DNA of 64,000 nucleotides, taken from NCBI RefSeq assembly GCF_015352455.1, contig NZ_JADKPN010000009.1:148268-212267 (forward strand). Reading direction: 5' to 3'. Shown one piece after another: positions 17,252 through 25,221 of the stretch (positions are counted from its first letter, which is position 1; every line of letters begins with the position of its first letter). The position numbers and the translations under genes were made by a program. The stretch is from Nocardioides islandensis. Lineage in GTDB: Bacteria; Actinomycetota; Actinomycetes; Propionibacteriales; Nocardioidaceae. Below the pieces are notes generated by a model. That model saw only the letters and a list, made by a program, of their open reading frames with translations. It was not told the origin of the DNA and ran no database searches.

Positions 17252-18160
17252 TCACCGACCCGCCCGACCGACGATCGCCCGGCCACCCACGGCGCCGGCG
17301 ACGCCTGTCAGCTGGTCATCAGGCCACCCCATGGCATCCGCCGCCTTCGGTTCGACCGTGCCGGGAGCCCCGGGAGCCACCGGTGCGGCCGCCTGGTTCT
17401 CGCGGCGGAGGAAGGCACCCAGGTCGGCGATGGTGCTCATCAGCGGGGCCGGGAAGACGACGGTGGTGTTCTTGTCCACCCCGATCTCGACCAGGCTCTG
17501 CAGGTTGCGCAGCTGGAGCGCCAGCGGGTGGGCCATCATCGTGTCCGAGGCCTGGCCCAGCGCGGCTGCGGCAGCGGACTCGCCCTCGGCGGCGATGATC
17601 TTGGCGCGCTTCTCGCGCTCGGCCTCGGCCTGGCGGGCCATGGCCCGCTTCATGCTCTCCGGGAGCTGGATGTCCTTCAGCTCGACCAGGGTGACCAGCA
17701 CACCCCACTCGGTGGTGGTCCGGTCGAGGATCTCGCGGATGCTCCGGTTGATCGCGTCGGTCTCGGAGAGCGCCTGGTCCAACGTGTGCTGCCCGACCAC
17801 GTTGCGCAAGGTCGTCTGGGCGATCTGGTTCACCGCGGTCGCCACGTTCTCGATGACCACGACGGACTTCACCGCATCGACGACGTGGAAGTAGGCGACC
17901 CCCGCGACGTCGATGCTCACGTTGTCCTTGGTGATGATGCCCTGCGACTGGATGGGCATGGTGATGGTCCGCAGCGACACGCGCCGCAGCACGTCGACCA
18001 CAGGAATGATGAAGGTGAGTCCCGGTTCGCGGACGTCGTGCACGCGGCCGAGGCGGAGCAGGACGCCCCTCTCGTACTGCTTCACGACACGCAGGGACAG
18101 GGCCAGCACGACAGCGGCCGCCGCCGCGACGGCCAGCACGCTGATCAGCAGGGTGGACAT
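17252..18160 (-). CDS. Slipin/stomatin-family SPFH membrane protein
   Basis: A 302-residue protein with one N-terminal transmembrane helix (residues about 4-24) and a SPFH/band-7 domain (VVKQYERGVLLRLGRV through the FVVKDIQLPESMKRAM-like region, here VELKDIQLPESMKRAM). A long helical region (AEAEREKRAKIIAAEGES) for oligomerisation and an Ala/Pro tail follow. Slipins form membrane microdomain scaffolds and often pair with NfeD-type proteases, but no nfeD is adjacent. It has its own upstream region, isolated from hsp20 by a strong hairpin, and I see no clear DosR-like box. Confidence 0.9.
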   Translation of the reverse strand: MSTLLISVLAVAAAAAVVLALSLRVVKQYERGVLLRLGRVHDVREPGLTFIIPVVDVLRRVSLRTITMPIQSQGIITKDNVSIDVAGVAYFHVVDAVKSVVVIENVATAVNQIAQTTLRNVVGQHTLDQALSETDAINRSIREILDRTTTEWGVLVTLVELKDIQLPESMKRAMARQAEAEREKRAKIIAAEGESAAAAALGQASDTMMAHPLALQLRNLQSLVEIGVDKNTTVVFPAPLMSTIADLGAFLRRENQAAAPVAPGAPGTVEPKAADAMGWPDDQLTGVAGAVGGRAIVGRAGR

Positions 18161-18219
18161 GGTGATGCTCCTAGGTCCGGTCGGTCGGGGGTGCTTCCCC
18201 CTGGTGCCGGCGCCGGAGT

Positions 18220-18248
18220 GCCCGCCCGGCCTCGCAGGCCGGGCGGGC
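18220..18248 (-). terminator. Strong GC hairpin after hsp20
   Basis: A perfect 13-bp stem (18220-18232 with 18236-18248) and a 3-nt loop lie 20 bp beyond the hsp20 stop, upstream of the slipin gene. There is no T-run, as is usual for actinobacterial terminators. Confidence 0.75.
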
Positions 18249-18268
18249 CGACGCCGCGATGGTCCGGG

Positions 18269-18685
18269 TCACTCGACCGGGGGCTCCCGGTGGGTGACGG
18301 GGATCTGCTGGGGCGCCGTTGTCGTGGCGAGCGGCATCGACACCGTCAGCACGCCATCGGCGTACTCGGCGGTGACGTCCTCGGGCTTGGTGCCCGCAGG
18401 CAGCGACAGCACGCGCTCGAAGCTGCCGTACCGGATCTCGGTGCGGTAGCGGTCGTGCTGCTCGGCCCGGCGCTCACCGTGCAGGCGGAGCAGGCCGTCG
18501 TCGACGGTCACGGCGATGTCCTTGTCGGGGTCGACACCGGGCAGGTCCGCGCGGACGATGCGGCGCTCGCCCTCCTGGTACTCCTCGACCTTGATCTCCG
18601 GCTGCATCGGCACGTTGCCGAACCAGCTCATCAGCTCGCTCACCAGCGAGACGCCGTCACGGTGGACGGCGGGAGTGGTGGTCAC
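18269..18685 (-). CDS. Hsp20 small heat-shock protein
   Basis: A 138-residue alpha-crystallin protein that holds unfolded proteins in soluble form. The alpha-crystallin domain covers about residues 28-120, with the ADLPGVD...DKDIAVTVDDGLLRLHGERR core and the YADGVLTVSMPL strand. The C-terminal IPV tail (QQIPVTH) is the I-x-I/V anchor for oligomers. The start is a GTG at 18685 behind AGGAGG. It resembles HspX (Rv2031c), the hallmark DosR protein, and a box lies 62 bp upstream. Confidence 0.93.
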   Translation of the reverse strand: MTTTPAVHRDGVSLVSELMSWFGNVPMQPEIKVEEYQEGERRIVRADLPGVDPDKDIAVTVDDGLLRLHGERRAEQHDRYRTEIRYGSFERVLSLPAGTKPEDVTAEYADGVLTVSMPLATTTAPQQIPVTHREPPVE

Positions 18686-18747
18686 TGGTGCCTCCTTTCT
18701 GTTGTGGGTTCCATCTCCAGCACAGCCCGTCCCGACCATCCGATGCA

Positions 18748-18761
18748 GAGGACAAGGTCCC
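18748..18761. promoter_or_regulatory. DosR-like box upstream of hsp20
   Basis: Minus-strand GGGACCTTGTCCTC, 62 bp before the hsp20 GTG. The same GGGACCTTGTCC variant occurs at 37785-37798. Confidence 0.6.
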
Positions 18762-18800
18762 CGAGCGCTCCGCGCCGGTCCTGAATGCCGGCGCCCACGG

Positions 18801-18814
18801 AGGACCGTGGTCCC
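18801..18814. promoter_or_regulatory. DosR-like box upstream of alcohol dehydrogenase
   Basis: AGGACCGTGGTCCC (minus strand GGGACCACGGTCCT) lies 81 bp before the dehydrogenase ATG and 115 bp from hsp20. It may serve either or both. Confidence 0.6.
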
Positions 18815-18895
18815 TACCGGCGCCGCGCCCCATCGGGCAGGTTGGTCGGCACCGACACGCGGTCTCCGGTGCCTGACGCGCGAGAGGAGCGTCCG

Positions 18896-19906
18896 ATGCA
18901 AGAACAGATGACAGCCTGGACGTTGCCTGCGCCCGCCCCGGTCGGGGACCGTCCGCTGCGGCTCGGCAGCAAGCCGGTCCCCGCCCCGGCCGCGGACGAG
19001 GTCAGGCTGCGGGTCACGGCGTGCGGCGTGTGCCGGACCGACCTCCACCTCGTCGAGGGGGACCTGGCGCCGCGCAGGCCGGGGGTGGCGCCCGGCCACC
19101 AGGTCGTCGGGCTCGTCGACCGGGTCGGCGAGCACGTCGACCGGTTCTCCGTCGGTGACCGGGTCGGGATCGCCTGGCTGCGACGGACGTGCGGCGAGTG
19201 CCGGTGGTGCCGCGCCGGCGCCGAGAACCTGTGCCCGAGGTCCGCGTACACCGGCTGGGATGCCGACGGCGGGTTCGCGACGTACGCCGTCGTGCCCGCC
19301 GCCTACGCCTACCGGCTGCCCGAGGGCCTGGCCGACACCCAGGCGGCCCCGCTCCTGTGTGCCGGCATCATCGGCTACCGCGCCCTCCGGCGCGCGGAGC
19401 TCCCGCCGGGTGGGCGGCTGGGCATCTACGGCTTCGGGTCGAGCGCCCACATCACCGCGCAGGTGGCCCGCGCGTCGGGAGCCGAGGTCTACGTGATGAC
19501 TCGCGGCCGGGACAGCCAGGAGCTCGCGCGGAGGCTCGGCGCCGTCTGGGTGGGCGGGCCGAGTGACGCACCCCCACGTCCGCTCGACTCCGCCATCGTC
19601 TTCGCCCCCGCCGGGGACCTGGTCCCGCCCGCGCTGGAGGCGCTCGACCGGGGAGGGACCCTCGCGCTCGCCGGGATCCACATGAGCGCGGTGCCCTCAC
19701 TGGACTACGGCCGACATCTCTTCCTCGAGAAGAACGTGCGGTCGGTGACCTCGAACACCCGGGCCGACGGGGAGGCCCTGCTCCGGCTCGCCGGCCGCCT
19801 GTCGATCGAGGTGCACGCCACGTCGTACCCCTTCGACGAGGTCGACCGGGCCCTGGAGGACCTCGCCGGGGGCCGCGTCAGCGGCTCCTTGGTCGTCACG
19901 ACGTGA
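18896..19906 (+). CDS. Zinc-dependent alcohol dehydrogenase (MDR family)
   Basis: A 336-residue enzyme oxidising alcohols or reducing aldehydes with NAD(P)H. The catalytic zinc Cys is in ACGVCRTDLH. GHQVVG stands where most relatives have GHE. Structural zinc cysteines are C-x2-C-x2-C-x7-C (CGECRWCRAGAENLC). Cofactor fold: IYGFGSSAHITAQVA. The ATG at 18896 follows GAGAGGAGC; the frame is open upstream but would run through the box. A fermentative redox role under low oxygen fits its boxed promoter. Substrate unknown. Confidence 0.9.
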   Translation: MQEQMTAWTLPAPAPVGDRPLRLGSKPVPAPAADEVRLRVTACGVCRTDLHLVEGDLAPRRPGVAPGHQVVGLVDRVGEHVDRFSVGDRVGIAWLRRTCGECRWCRAGAENLCPRSAYTGWDADGGFATYAVVPAAYAYRLPEGLADTQAAPLLCAGIIGYRALRRAELPPGGRLGIYGFGSSAHITAQVARASGAEVYVMTRGRDSQELARRLGAVWVGGPSDAPPRPLDSAIVFAPAGDLVPPALEALDRGGTLALAGIHMSAVPSLDYGRHLFLEKNVRSVTSNTRADGEALLRLAGRLSIEVHATSYPFDEVDRALEDLAGGRVSGSLVVTT

Positions 19907-19931
19907 CGTCACGGAGCCCGTGCTGCTCCGC

Positions 19932-19945
19932 GGGTCCTTGGTCCC
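19932..19945. promoter_or_regulatory. DosR-like box upstream of USP 4
   Basis: GGGTCCTTGGTCCC is a near-perfect inverted repeat, 56 bp before the USP 4 ATG at 20002. Confidence 0.7.
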
Positions 19946-20001
19946 GCCGGGGAGGACCCCTGGCCGTACCAGGACGGCGGCCGGCGATGGAGGCTTCGAC
20001 C

Positions 20002-20910
20002 ATGACCGACACGAGCAGAGAGACGCCACGCCAGGGATCGATCGTGGTGGGCATCGACGGATCCGAGGGGTCGGCGCGAGCCCTGTCCTGGGCGGTCGAG
20101 CAGGCCCGCGCCGAGAACCGGCCGCTGACCCTCCTGCACAGCGGCGGCGAGTCCCTGCTGCGCACGACCTTGATGCTGGACGCCGACGTCGACCACGTCG
20201 CGCTGTTCGACCGGCTGCGCACGGCCGACCTCGCCTTGTTGACACGCAGCGCGGCGGCGGTGACCGAGGCCGACCCCGACCTGGCCGTCGACGTGGTCCT
20301 GGTGGAGACCGACGCGCGCACGGCACTCGTCGACGCATCGCGCCGCACGCACCTCGTGGTCCTCGGGTCTCGCGGTCGCGGGCGGGTGGCCAGCATGGTG
20401 CTCGGCTCGGTGAGCCGGTACGTCGCCGCCCACGCTGCCTGTCCGGTCGTCGTCTGCCGTGGCCCGGCCGGCGGCGGGAGGCCCCGGCGCGTCGTGGTCG
20501 GCGCCGCCTGGACCGCGTCGTCGGTGCCCGTCACCGAGTTCGCCTTCCACCAGGCTTCCGTCTACGGCGTGCCGCTGACGGTCCTGCACGCCCTGTGGCT
20601 GGTCCCGGAGTCCCTGGCCGAGCGCCCACTCGTCACCGTCGACGACACCGAGGGGGTGGGAGCCATGCTGGCGGAGTCGGTCGCCGGCCTGCGCGAGAAG
20701 TACCCCGACGTGACCGTCCTCTTCGAGCTGCGACGGGGTCTGGCCGACGACTGCCTGGTGCGCTGGACACCCGAGGATGCCCTCCTCGTCGTCGGCCGCC
20801 CCACGCACGACCTGGTGACGAAGGTCCTCGAGGGGACCACCGCCCTCTCGGTCGTCGAGCGCTCACTCGGCGTCGTCGCCGTCGTGCCGGAAGCCGGGTC
20901 CGAGCCGTGA
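20002..20910 (+). CDS. Tandem-domain universal stress protein (USP 4)
   Basis: A 302-residue two-domain USP. Domain 1 has SIVVGIDGSEGSARALSWAVEQA and a complete ATP motif GSRGRGRVASMVLGS; domain 2 has GRPTHDLVTKVLEGT with one Gly missing. It is most like USP 1 and USP 9 in this window. The ATG at 20002 uses the GGAGG that an earlier ATG at 19987 would cover. It converges on USP 5 with only 34 bp between stops. Confidence 0.92.
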   Translation: MTDTSRETPRQGSIVVGIDGSEGSARALSWAVEQARAENRPLTLLHSGGESLLRTTLMLDADVDHVALFDRLRTADLALLTRSAAAVTEADPDLAVDVVLVETDARTALVDASRRTHLVVLGSRGRGRVASMVLGSVSRYVAAHAACPVVVCRGPAGGGRPRRVVVGAAWTASSVPVTEFAFHQASVYGVPLTVLHALWLVPESLAERPLVTVDDTEGVGAMLAESVAGLREKYPDVTVLFELRRGLADDCLVRWTPEDALLVVGRPTHDLVTKVLEGTTALSVVERSLGVVAVVPEAGSEP

Positions 20911-20944
20911 CGACCGCCAGTAGGGGAGGCTCACCCGCCACGGC

Positions 20945-21865
20945 TCAGGGGACGGCCACCTGAGCCGGCTCGCGATCGCGCGAGCCCAGGTCCCGCCGTT
21001 CCCCGTCCACGACCAGCACGGGGCAGGTGGCGCGCCTCAGCACCTCCGTCGTCACCGGGCCCGGACGCCGGGCGAACGGCTGCTCGCCGTGCCCGCGACC
21101 GACCACGATCACGTCTGCGTCCCGCGCACGCGCCACCAGCGCCGTGGCGGGGGCCTGGGGGACGATCTCGAGGTCCACGTCCACATCGGGCCGACCTCGG
21201 CAGACGTCGCCGAGCTCCTTGTCGAGCAGGCGGTGCCTCAAGCGCAACCACGCCTCCCGCGCCGCCGCGTCCATGTCCTCGGTGCGCTCGTCACGAGCCG
21301 TGAGCCCGTGCACCAGGCGCAGCCGGGCCTGCCGACGGGCCGCCTCGGCGAGGGCAGCCTCGACCAGGCGTCCGGAGCGGCGTGCGTCGTCGACGCCGGC
21401 CACGACGCAGGGCGCGTGCGCAGGGTCCTCCTGGGGCGGGTCGGGCGGGACGACCAGGACCGGGCACTGCTCCTGGGCCACCACGGCCTGGATCGTGGAC
21501 AGGAGGCGGTGCTGCTTGCCGCGCTGGTGGAGGACGAGCAAGCAGGCGTGGGCGCTGGCCTCGACCAGCGACGGCACGACCGCGCCGTGGCACAGCTCGG
21601 TGCTCACCACCAGGTCGTCCGGCACCAGCGGCTCGAGGGCGTGGGCCGCGTCCTCGACGACGGCGAGCCCGGCGTGACGCAGCTCAGCGGCGACCTGCTC
21701 GAGCTCCTCGATCCGTGAATGGCTGGCGTGGACCGGCTCGATCACGTGCAACAGATGCACTCCGCAACGACGCCGCTCGGCCTCCTGCGCCGCCGCACGC
21801 AGAGCAGGAAGACAACCGGCCGTCTCGACCCCGACGACGACCTTGCGGGGGAACAGGTCCCACAC
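20945..21865 (-). CDS. Tandem-domain universal stress protein (USP 5)
   Basis: A 306-residue divergent USP pair. The GTG start at 21865 follows GGAGGTGCACC. Domain 1 (VVVGVETAGCLPALRAA) has lost the Gly-rich motif (VLHQRGKQHRLLSTI). Domain 2 retains VVGRGHGEQPFARRPG. It lacks the usual D-G-S after the first strand, so nucleotide binding is unlikely in domain 1. A perfect GGGTCC/GGACCC inverted repeat lies 58 bp upstream. Confidence 0.85.
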   Translation of the reverse strand: MWDLFPRKVVVGVETAGCLPALRAAAQEAERRRCGVHLLHVIEPVHASHSRIEELEQVAAELRHAGLAVVEDAAHALEPLVPDDLVVSTELCHGAVVPSLVEASAHACLLVLHQRGKQHRLLSTIQAVVAQEQCPVLVVPPDPPQEDPAHAPCVVAGVDDARRSGRLVEAALAEAARRQARLRLVHGLTARDERTEDMDAAAREAWLRLRHRLLDKELGDVCRGRPDVDVDLEIVPQAPATALVARARDADVIVVGRGHGEQPFARRPGPVTTEVLRRATCPVLVVDGERRDLGSRDREPAQVAVP

Positions 21866-21923
21866 GGTGCACCTCCTCCATCACCTTGGTGACCACCGTC
21901 CTCCTGCGCCGGCCCGCTCGGCA

Positions 21924-21937
21924 GGGTCCTCGGACCC
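21924..21937. promoter_or_regulatory. Inverted-repeat box upstream of USP 5
   Basis: GGGTCCTCGGACCC is a perfect palindrome at the usual box distance (58 bp) from the USP 5 start. It differs from the consensus at positions 4, 8 and 11. Confidence 0.45.
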
Positions 21938-21989
21938 GGGCGTCCGGGACTCCCGCACGGGATGCGACGGCGACGCCCGCGCGGAGGAC

Positions 21990-22003
21990 GGGACCTTGGT
22001 CAC
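21990..22003. promoter_or_regulatory. DosR-like box upstream of membrane protein gene
   Basis: GGGACCTTGGTCAC, 57 bp before the ATG at 22061, two mismatches from the best palindrome in the island (41336). Confidence 0.7.
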
Positions 22004-22060
22004 GAGAGATCCGTCACAACGGCCCTGCCGGTGCGGGGCACGATCTCGGAGCGTTCTCCC

Positions 22061-22558
22061 ATGAACGCTCGAACCCACCGCAGGAGAACCCCACGACGGC
22101 CGCTGTGGTCGACCAGGATCTGGCCCTTCGTCGCCGGCGCGGCGACGGCCGTGGGGATGTTCGTGGCGGGTCGCACGCTCGGTCTGCTCCCGCTCGTCCT
22201 GGTGTACCTGGCCCTGTCGATGTTCGCCCTGGCGACGATCTGGGGGATCTCGCTCGAGACCGGGATGGAGCTGCCGTCCGCCGTCCGGTGGAGCCTCTAC
22301 GCGTCGCTGGCCGTCCTGGTGCTCGTGGGTCTGTGCCAGCTGCACCCGCTGTACGGGCTGCTGGCGGGGGTGGCCGTCGGGGTCACGTCCCCTGCTGCCC
22401 TGACGCTGCTGTCGAGAGCACGGGCTGCGCGACGCAAGCAGCGCTCGGAGCGAACGGCGCGTCAGGCTCCCGGAGTGCTCGTCGACAAGGCGCTGCTCGA
22501 TCGGCGCTTCCAGGAGATCGTGAGTCAGCTGACCGAGTCCGGGTTCCCGGAGAGCTGA
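22061..22558 (+). CDS. Small membrane protein of unknown function
   Basis: A 165-residue protein with a basic N-terminus, three to four hydrophobic helices (about residues 20-125), and a basic then acidic cytoplasmic tail ending ESGFPES. No domain is recognised. The ATG at 22061 has GGAG 12 bp upstream; an earlier frame start at 21962 lies before the box and is rejected. The boxed promoter links it to the hypoxia set. Confidence 0.7.
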   Translation: MNARTHRRRTPRRPLWSTRIWPFVAGAATAVGMFVAGRTLGLLPLVLVYLALSMFALATIWGISLETGMELPSAVRWSLYASLAVLVLVGLCQLHPLYGLLAGVAVGVTSPAALTLLSRARAARRKQRSERTARQAPGVLVDKALLDRRFQEIVSQLTESGFPES

Positions 22559-22578
22559 CCCCGGCGACGGCCGGGGTC
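22557..22578. terminator. Bidirectional hairpin between convergent genes
   Basis: A perfect 9-bp stem (GACCCCGGC with GCCGGGGTC, 4-nt loop) starts within the stop codon of the membrane protein gene, facing the DUF1918 gene. It probably terminates transcripts from both sides. Confidence 0.65.
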
Positions 22579-22602
22579 CACCGGTCGGCGGCGGCAACGA
22601 CC

Positions 22603-22821
22603 TCAGGCGTTGTCGGGGCTGGACGGCGCCGGGACGTCACCGTGGTCGATGTAGGCGTCAGGTCCCGGGAAGAAGAACGACTCGTGCCCGTTGTCGGACC
22701 ACCGGACCCGGTACGGCGGCGAGCCGTCCGGGTGAGCGACCTCCAGGACCTCCCCGTCCCGGACCACGCCGCCGAGCCGCGGGTTGCGGATCACGATGTG
22801 GTCTCCCTTGTGTGCGTACAT
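22603..22821 (-). CDS. DUF1918 protein, Rv0569-like
   Basis: A 72-residue beta-rich protein with the DUF1918 signature: KGDHIVIRNPRLGGVVRDGEVLEV, then DGSPPYRVRWSDNGHESFFFPGPDA. It matches M. tuberculosis Rv0569 and Rv2302 along nearly its full length; Rv0569 is a DosR target induced in hypoxia. The biochemical role is unknown; the fold resembles a small SH3-like barrel. Start ATG at 22821 with GGAGGC upstream; box 51 bp upstream. Confidence 0.9.
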   Translation of the reverse strand: MYAHKGDHIVIRNPRLGGVVRDGEVLEVAHPDGSPPYRVRWSDNGHESFFFPGPDAYIDHGDVPAPSSPDNA

Positions 22822-22872
22822 GGTGATGCCTCCTTCTCGTCCAGCCTGACGCCCCGACGCCCGGCAGCGGCA

Positions 22873-22886
22873 GAGGCTTTGGTCCC
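22873..22886. promoter_or_regulatory. DosR-like box upstream of DUF1918 gene
   Basis: Minus strand GGGACCAAAGCCTC, 51 bp before the DUF1918 start. Confidence 0.55.
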
Positions 22887-22920
22887 GGTGCGTGCCCATC
22901 GCGGGCGAGGCGGGGCCGCG

Positions 22921-23655
22921 TCAGGAGGCTCGGCGCCCCGGGCTCCCGGCGCCTTCGTCGAGCAGGAGGCCGGCCAGCCACGTCGAGGCCAACCCGGCCA
23001 CCTCGTCCAGGGTGCCGGGCAGATCGAGCTCACGGGTGACCCCGGGAAGCACCACGAGACGGGAGGGGCACCGCATCCGTGCCCGCGTCGCCAGGTAGTG
23101 GTCCAGCTCCGCGTCGGCGGATCCCCCCATCAGGAGCGTCGGCGCCTTCACCCACGACAGTCGTTCACCGACCAGGTGGGGAGGTCCGCCGAGGGACACG
23201 ACGGCGTCGACCCGGCTGTCCGGCTCGGCAGCAGCCCACAGCACGGCGCCGGCACCGGTGCCCGCGCCGAAGTAGCCCAACCGGCACGACGCCGTCTCGT
23301 CCTGTGCCGACAGCCATCGTCCGATCTGGCCCACCCGTGACCCGAGCAGCGGGATGTCGGCGAGGTTGCGATGCTCACTCGCCTCGTCCGGCGCGAGCAG
23401 GTCGACCAGGAGGGTGCCCAGACCGGCCAGCTGCAGCCGGTGCGCGACGTACTGGTGGTGCAGACCGTGACGGTGGCTCTTGTTCCCCTGGGTGAAGACC
23501 ACGGCACCGGCGGCACCGGCGGGCAGGTCCAGGTGGCCACGCAGGACCACGCCTCCGGCGAGGGCGATGTCCACGTCGGTGTCGACCACGCACAGGTGCG
23601 TCGGCCCGCCCGTCGGGCACCATCCGGCGCGATGCCGGTCCATGACCATCGTCAT
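22921..23655 (-). CDS. Alpha/beta-hydrolase-fold protein lacking the nucleophile serine
   Basis: A 244-residue dienelactone-hydrolase-like protein. The strand and turn VVFTQGNKSHRHGLHHQYVA and the late GVTRELDLPG follow the family found next to USP genes and in the C-terminal part of M. tuberculosis Rv0571c. The nucleophile elbow, typically G-x-S-x-G, reads GYFGAGTGAGA: the Ser position is Gly (codon GGC, one base from AGC). Catalysis by the usual triad is therefore unlikely; a non-enzymatic role or a recent inactivating change are both possible. The ATG at 23655 follows GGAGG by 7 bp. Confidence 0.82.
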   Translation of the reverse strand: MTMVMDRHRAGWCPTGGPTHLCVVDTDVDIALAGGVVLRGHLDLPAGAAGAVVFTQGNKSHRHGLHHQYVAHRLQLAGLGTLLVDLLAPDEASEHRNLADIPLLGSRVGQIGRWLSAQDETASCRLGYFGAGTGAGAVLWAAAEPDSRVDAVVSLGGPPHLVGERLSWVKAPTLLMGGSADAELDHYLATRARMRCPSRLVVLPGVTRELDLPGTLDEVAGLASTWLAGLLLDEGAGSPGRRAS

Positions 23656-23711
23656 CGGGCCCACCTCCGCCCTCTCCCCCCAGCATCGACCGCGGCTGCC
23701 CGCGGCCGCGC

Positions 23712-23747
23712 GAGTCCTCGGCCCCGAACACGCAGGACCATGGACCT
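23712..23747. promoter_or_regulatory. Degenerate DosR-like boxes upstream of hydrolase gene
   Basis: AGGACCATGGACCT (23734-23747) and GAGTCCTCGGCCCC (23712-23725) lie 57-92 bp before the hydrolase start. Each has four or five mismatches, so this call is tentative. Confidence 0.35.
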
Positions 23748-23765
23748 GGGGGCGACGACGCCCGG

Positions 23766-24677
23766 TCAGGGTTCCAGGCAGGCGGGGATCGAGTCCGTGT
23801 CCCCGGCCGGGCTCTCGGTGCTGCCCGCGGGGTCGAGGATCTTCACCACGTCGACGTTCGAGAACTGCCTCAGCGTCGGCATGATCTCGCCCGCGACGGT
23901 CACGGTCGAGCCGTCGCTGTTGCAGCCACCGGTCAGTCGGACCCTCGCGACCCCGCCCGTGACGACCAGGTCGGCGAAGCCTCGCGCGTGCGACCTCAGC
24001 AGCCGCAGGCCGTCGGACTTCTCACCGGCCAGCGGTCCGGCGAACAGTCGGTCCAGGACTCCGGTGGCCGGGGCGCTCGCCAGGACCGGCCGGAGCACGG
24101 GCCTGAAGAAGGGCTCGACGTTGTCCACGAAGTTGTCCCTGTCGAAGAAGAAGACCTGGCGTTGCACCGTGGGGAACGCCGCCCGGATGTCGATGACGAC
24201 CCGGCTCGGGCCCTGCAGCGTGGACACGTGGAACGGCGTCTTCTTGGCCAGGCCGATGCCGTACGTCGTCACACCCTCGAAGTCGCCCGAACGGACGGCG
24301 GTCATGACGTTCGGCAGGGCGAAGGCCAGGCGCCTCGGCACCGTCGTCCCTTGCGCGTCATGGGCCCGGGCCGGGGTGAAGCCGACCTGCAGGATGGCGC
24401 GGCCGGCGATGCGGATCGGCAGACCGGAGCCGTCGCCGACGAGCTTGGTGACGTACCTCGCGTCGTGGCCCGAGGGCAGTCCCCCTTCGAACTCGAAGAC
24501 GATCCGGTCGAAGCCCGGATGGTGGGCAGCACGGATGCCCACGAGGGTCGGCGTGGCACGCGTGGCCGCGGGCGCAGCCGCCTGGACCGGCACGGCGCCG
24601 GCAGCGACCAGGCAGGCCAGCAGGGACACCATCAGGGACACTGGCACGGACACTGGGATCGCACGGAAGAGCCTCAT
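23766..24677 (-). CDS. Secreted AMIN-like domain protein
   Basis: A 303-residue protein with a cleavable Sec signal (basic MRLFR, hydrophobic VSLMVSLLACLVAAGAVP, AQAA-type end VQAAA). After it comes a beta-rich domain with FDRIVFEFEGGLP, VVIDIRAA and VRLTGG patterns, resembling the AMIN-like domain of actinobacterial exported proteins that bind the cell wall. It lies 67 bp after the USP that ends the V-ATPase operon, with no box in the gap, so it may be read through from there. Partner unknown. Confidence 0.75.
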   Translation of the reverse strand: MRLFRAIPVSVPVSLMVSLLACLVAAGAVPVQAAAPAATRATPTLVGIRAAHHPGFDRIVFEFEGGLPSGHDARYVTKLVGDGSGLPIRIAGRAILQVGFTPARAHDAQGTTVPRRLAFALPNVMTAVRSGDFEGVTTYGIGLAKKTPFHVSTLQGPSRVVIDIRAAFPTVQRQVFFFDRDNFVDNVEPFFRPVLRPVLASAPATGVLDRLFAGPLAGEKSDGLRLLRSHARGFADLVVTGGVARVRLTGGCNSDGSTVTVAGEIMPTLRQFSNVDVVKILDPAGSTESPAGDTDSIPACLEP

Positions 24678-24744
24678 CGGCCACCACCTTCGGACAGGTC
24701 GGTCACCCTGACTTTCGCACGGTGACCATCGCGAGTCGATAGCA

Positions 24745-25221
24745 CTAGTGATCACCCCCGTGGCGAGCAACGTGACCACGGTCCCGCGACCGGGCCGCGG
24801 GCACGACGAGCACCGGCTGTTCGGCGAACTCCAGCACCATCCGGGTCGCCTTGCCGACCCACGGTCCCCCGGCCTCGTGGCGCTCACCGCGCCCGATCAC
24901 GACCAGGTCGGCCGGCCACCCACGGGCCTGCTCGAGGATCCGGTGCGCAGGCTCGCCACTGAGCTCGACGGTCTCGACCTCGACCGCTGCGGCGGCCGCC
25001 AGCCCGGACACGTGGTGGAACAGCGACCGCACCGCCTCGCGACGCCGCTCGGCCAGGCCCGGGCTTCCCGAGGTGCCCAAGGCCCGGGTCACGTCGGAGT
25101 CCGCGAGCACGTGCAGCACCCGGAGCGCTGCGCCGTAGCGACCCGCCAGGTCGACCGCCCACCGTGCCGCCTCGAGCCCTGCGGGCGAGTCGTCGGCGGC
25201 CACCAGGATCCGCTGCGTCAT
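24745..25221 (-). CDS. Single-domain universal stress protein at the end of the A/V-ATPase operon (USP 6)
   Basis: A 158-residue UspA protein (RILVAADDSPAGLEAARWAVDLA; motif GRGERHEAGGPWVGK). Its ATG overlaps the stop of the ATPase D-subunit gene (ATGA), so it is translated with the ATPase. A USP as the terminal gene of an ATPase operon is unusual and suggests it senses nucleotide or modulates the enzyme; that is inference. The ATP motif is partial: the second Gly is Glu and the final G-S/T is G-K. Confidence 0.88.
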   Translation of the reverse strand: MTQRILVAADDSPAGLEAARWAVDLAGRYGAALRVLHVLADSDVTRALGTSGSPGLAERRREAVRSLFHHVSGLAAAAAVEVETVELSGEPAHRILEQARGWPADLVVIGRGERHEAGGPWVGKATRMVLEFAEQPVLVVPAARSRDRGHVARHGGDH

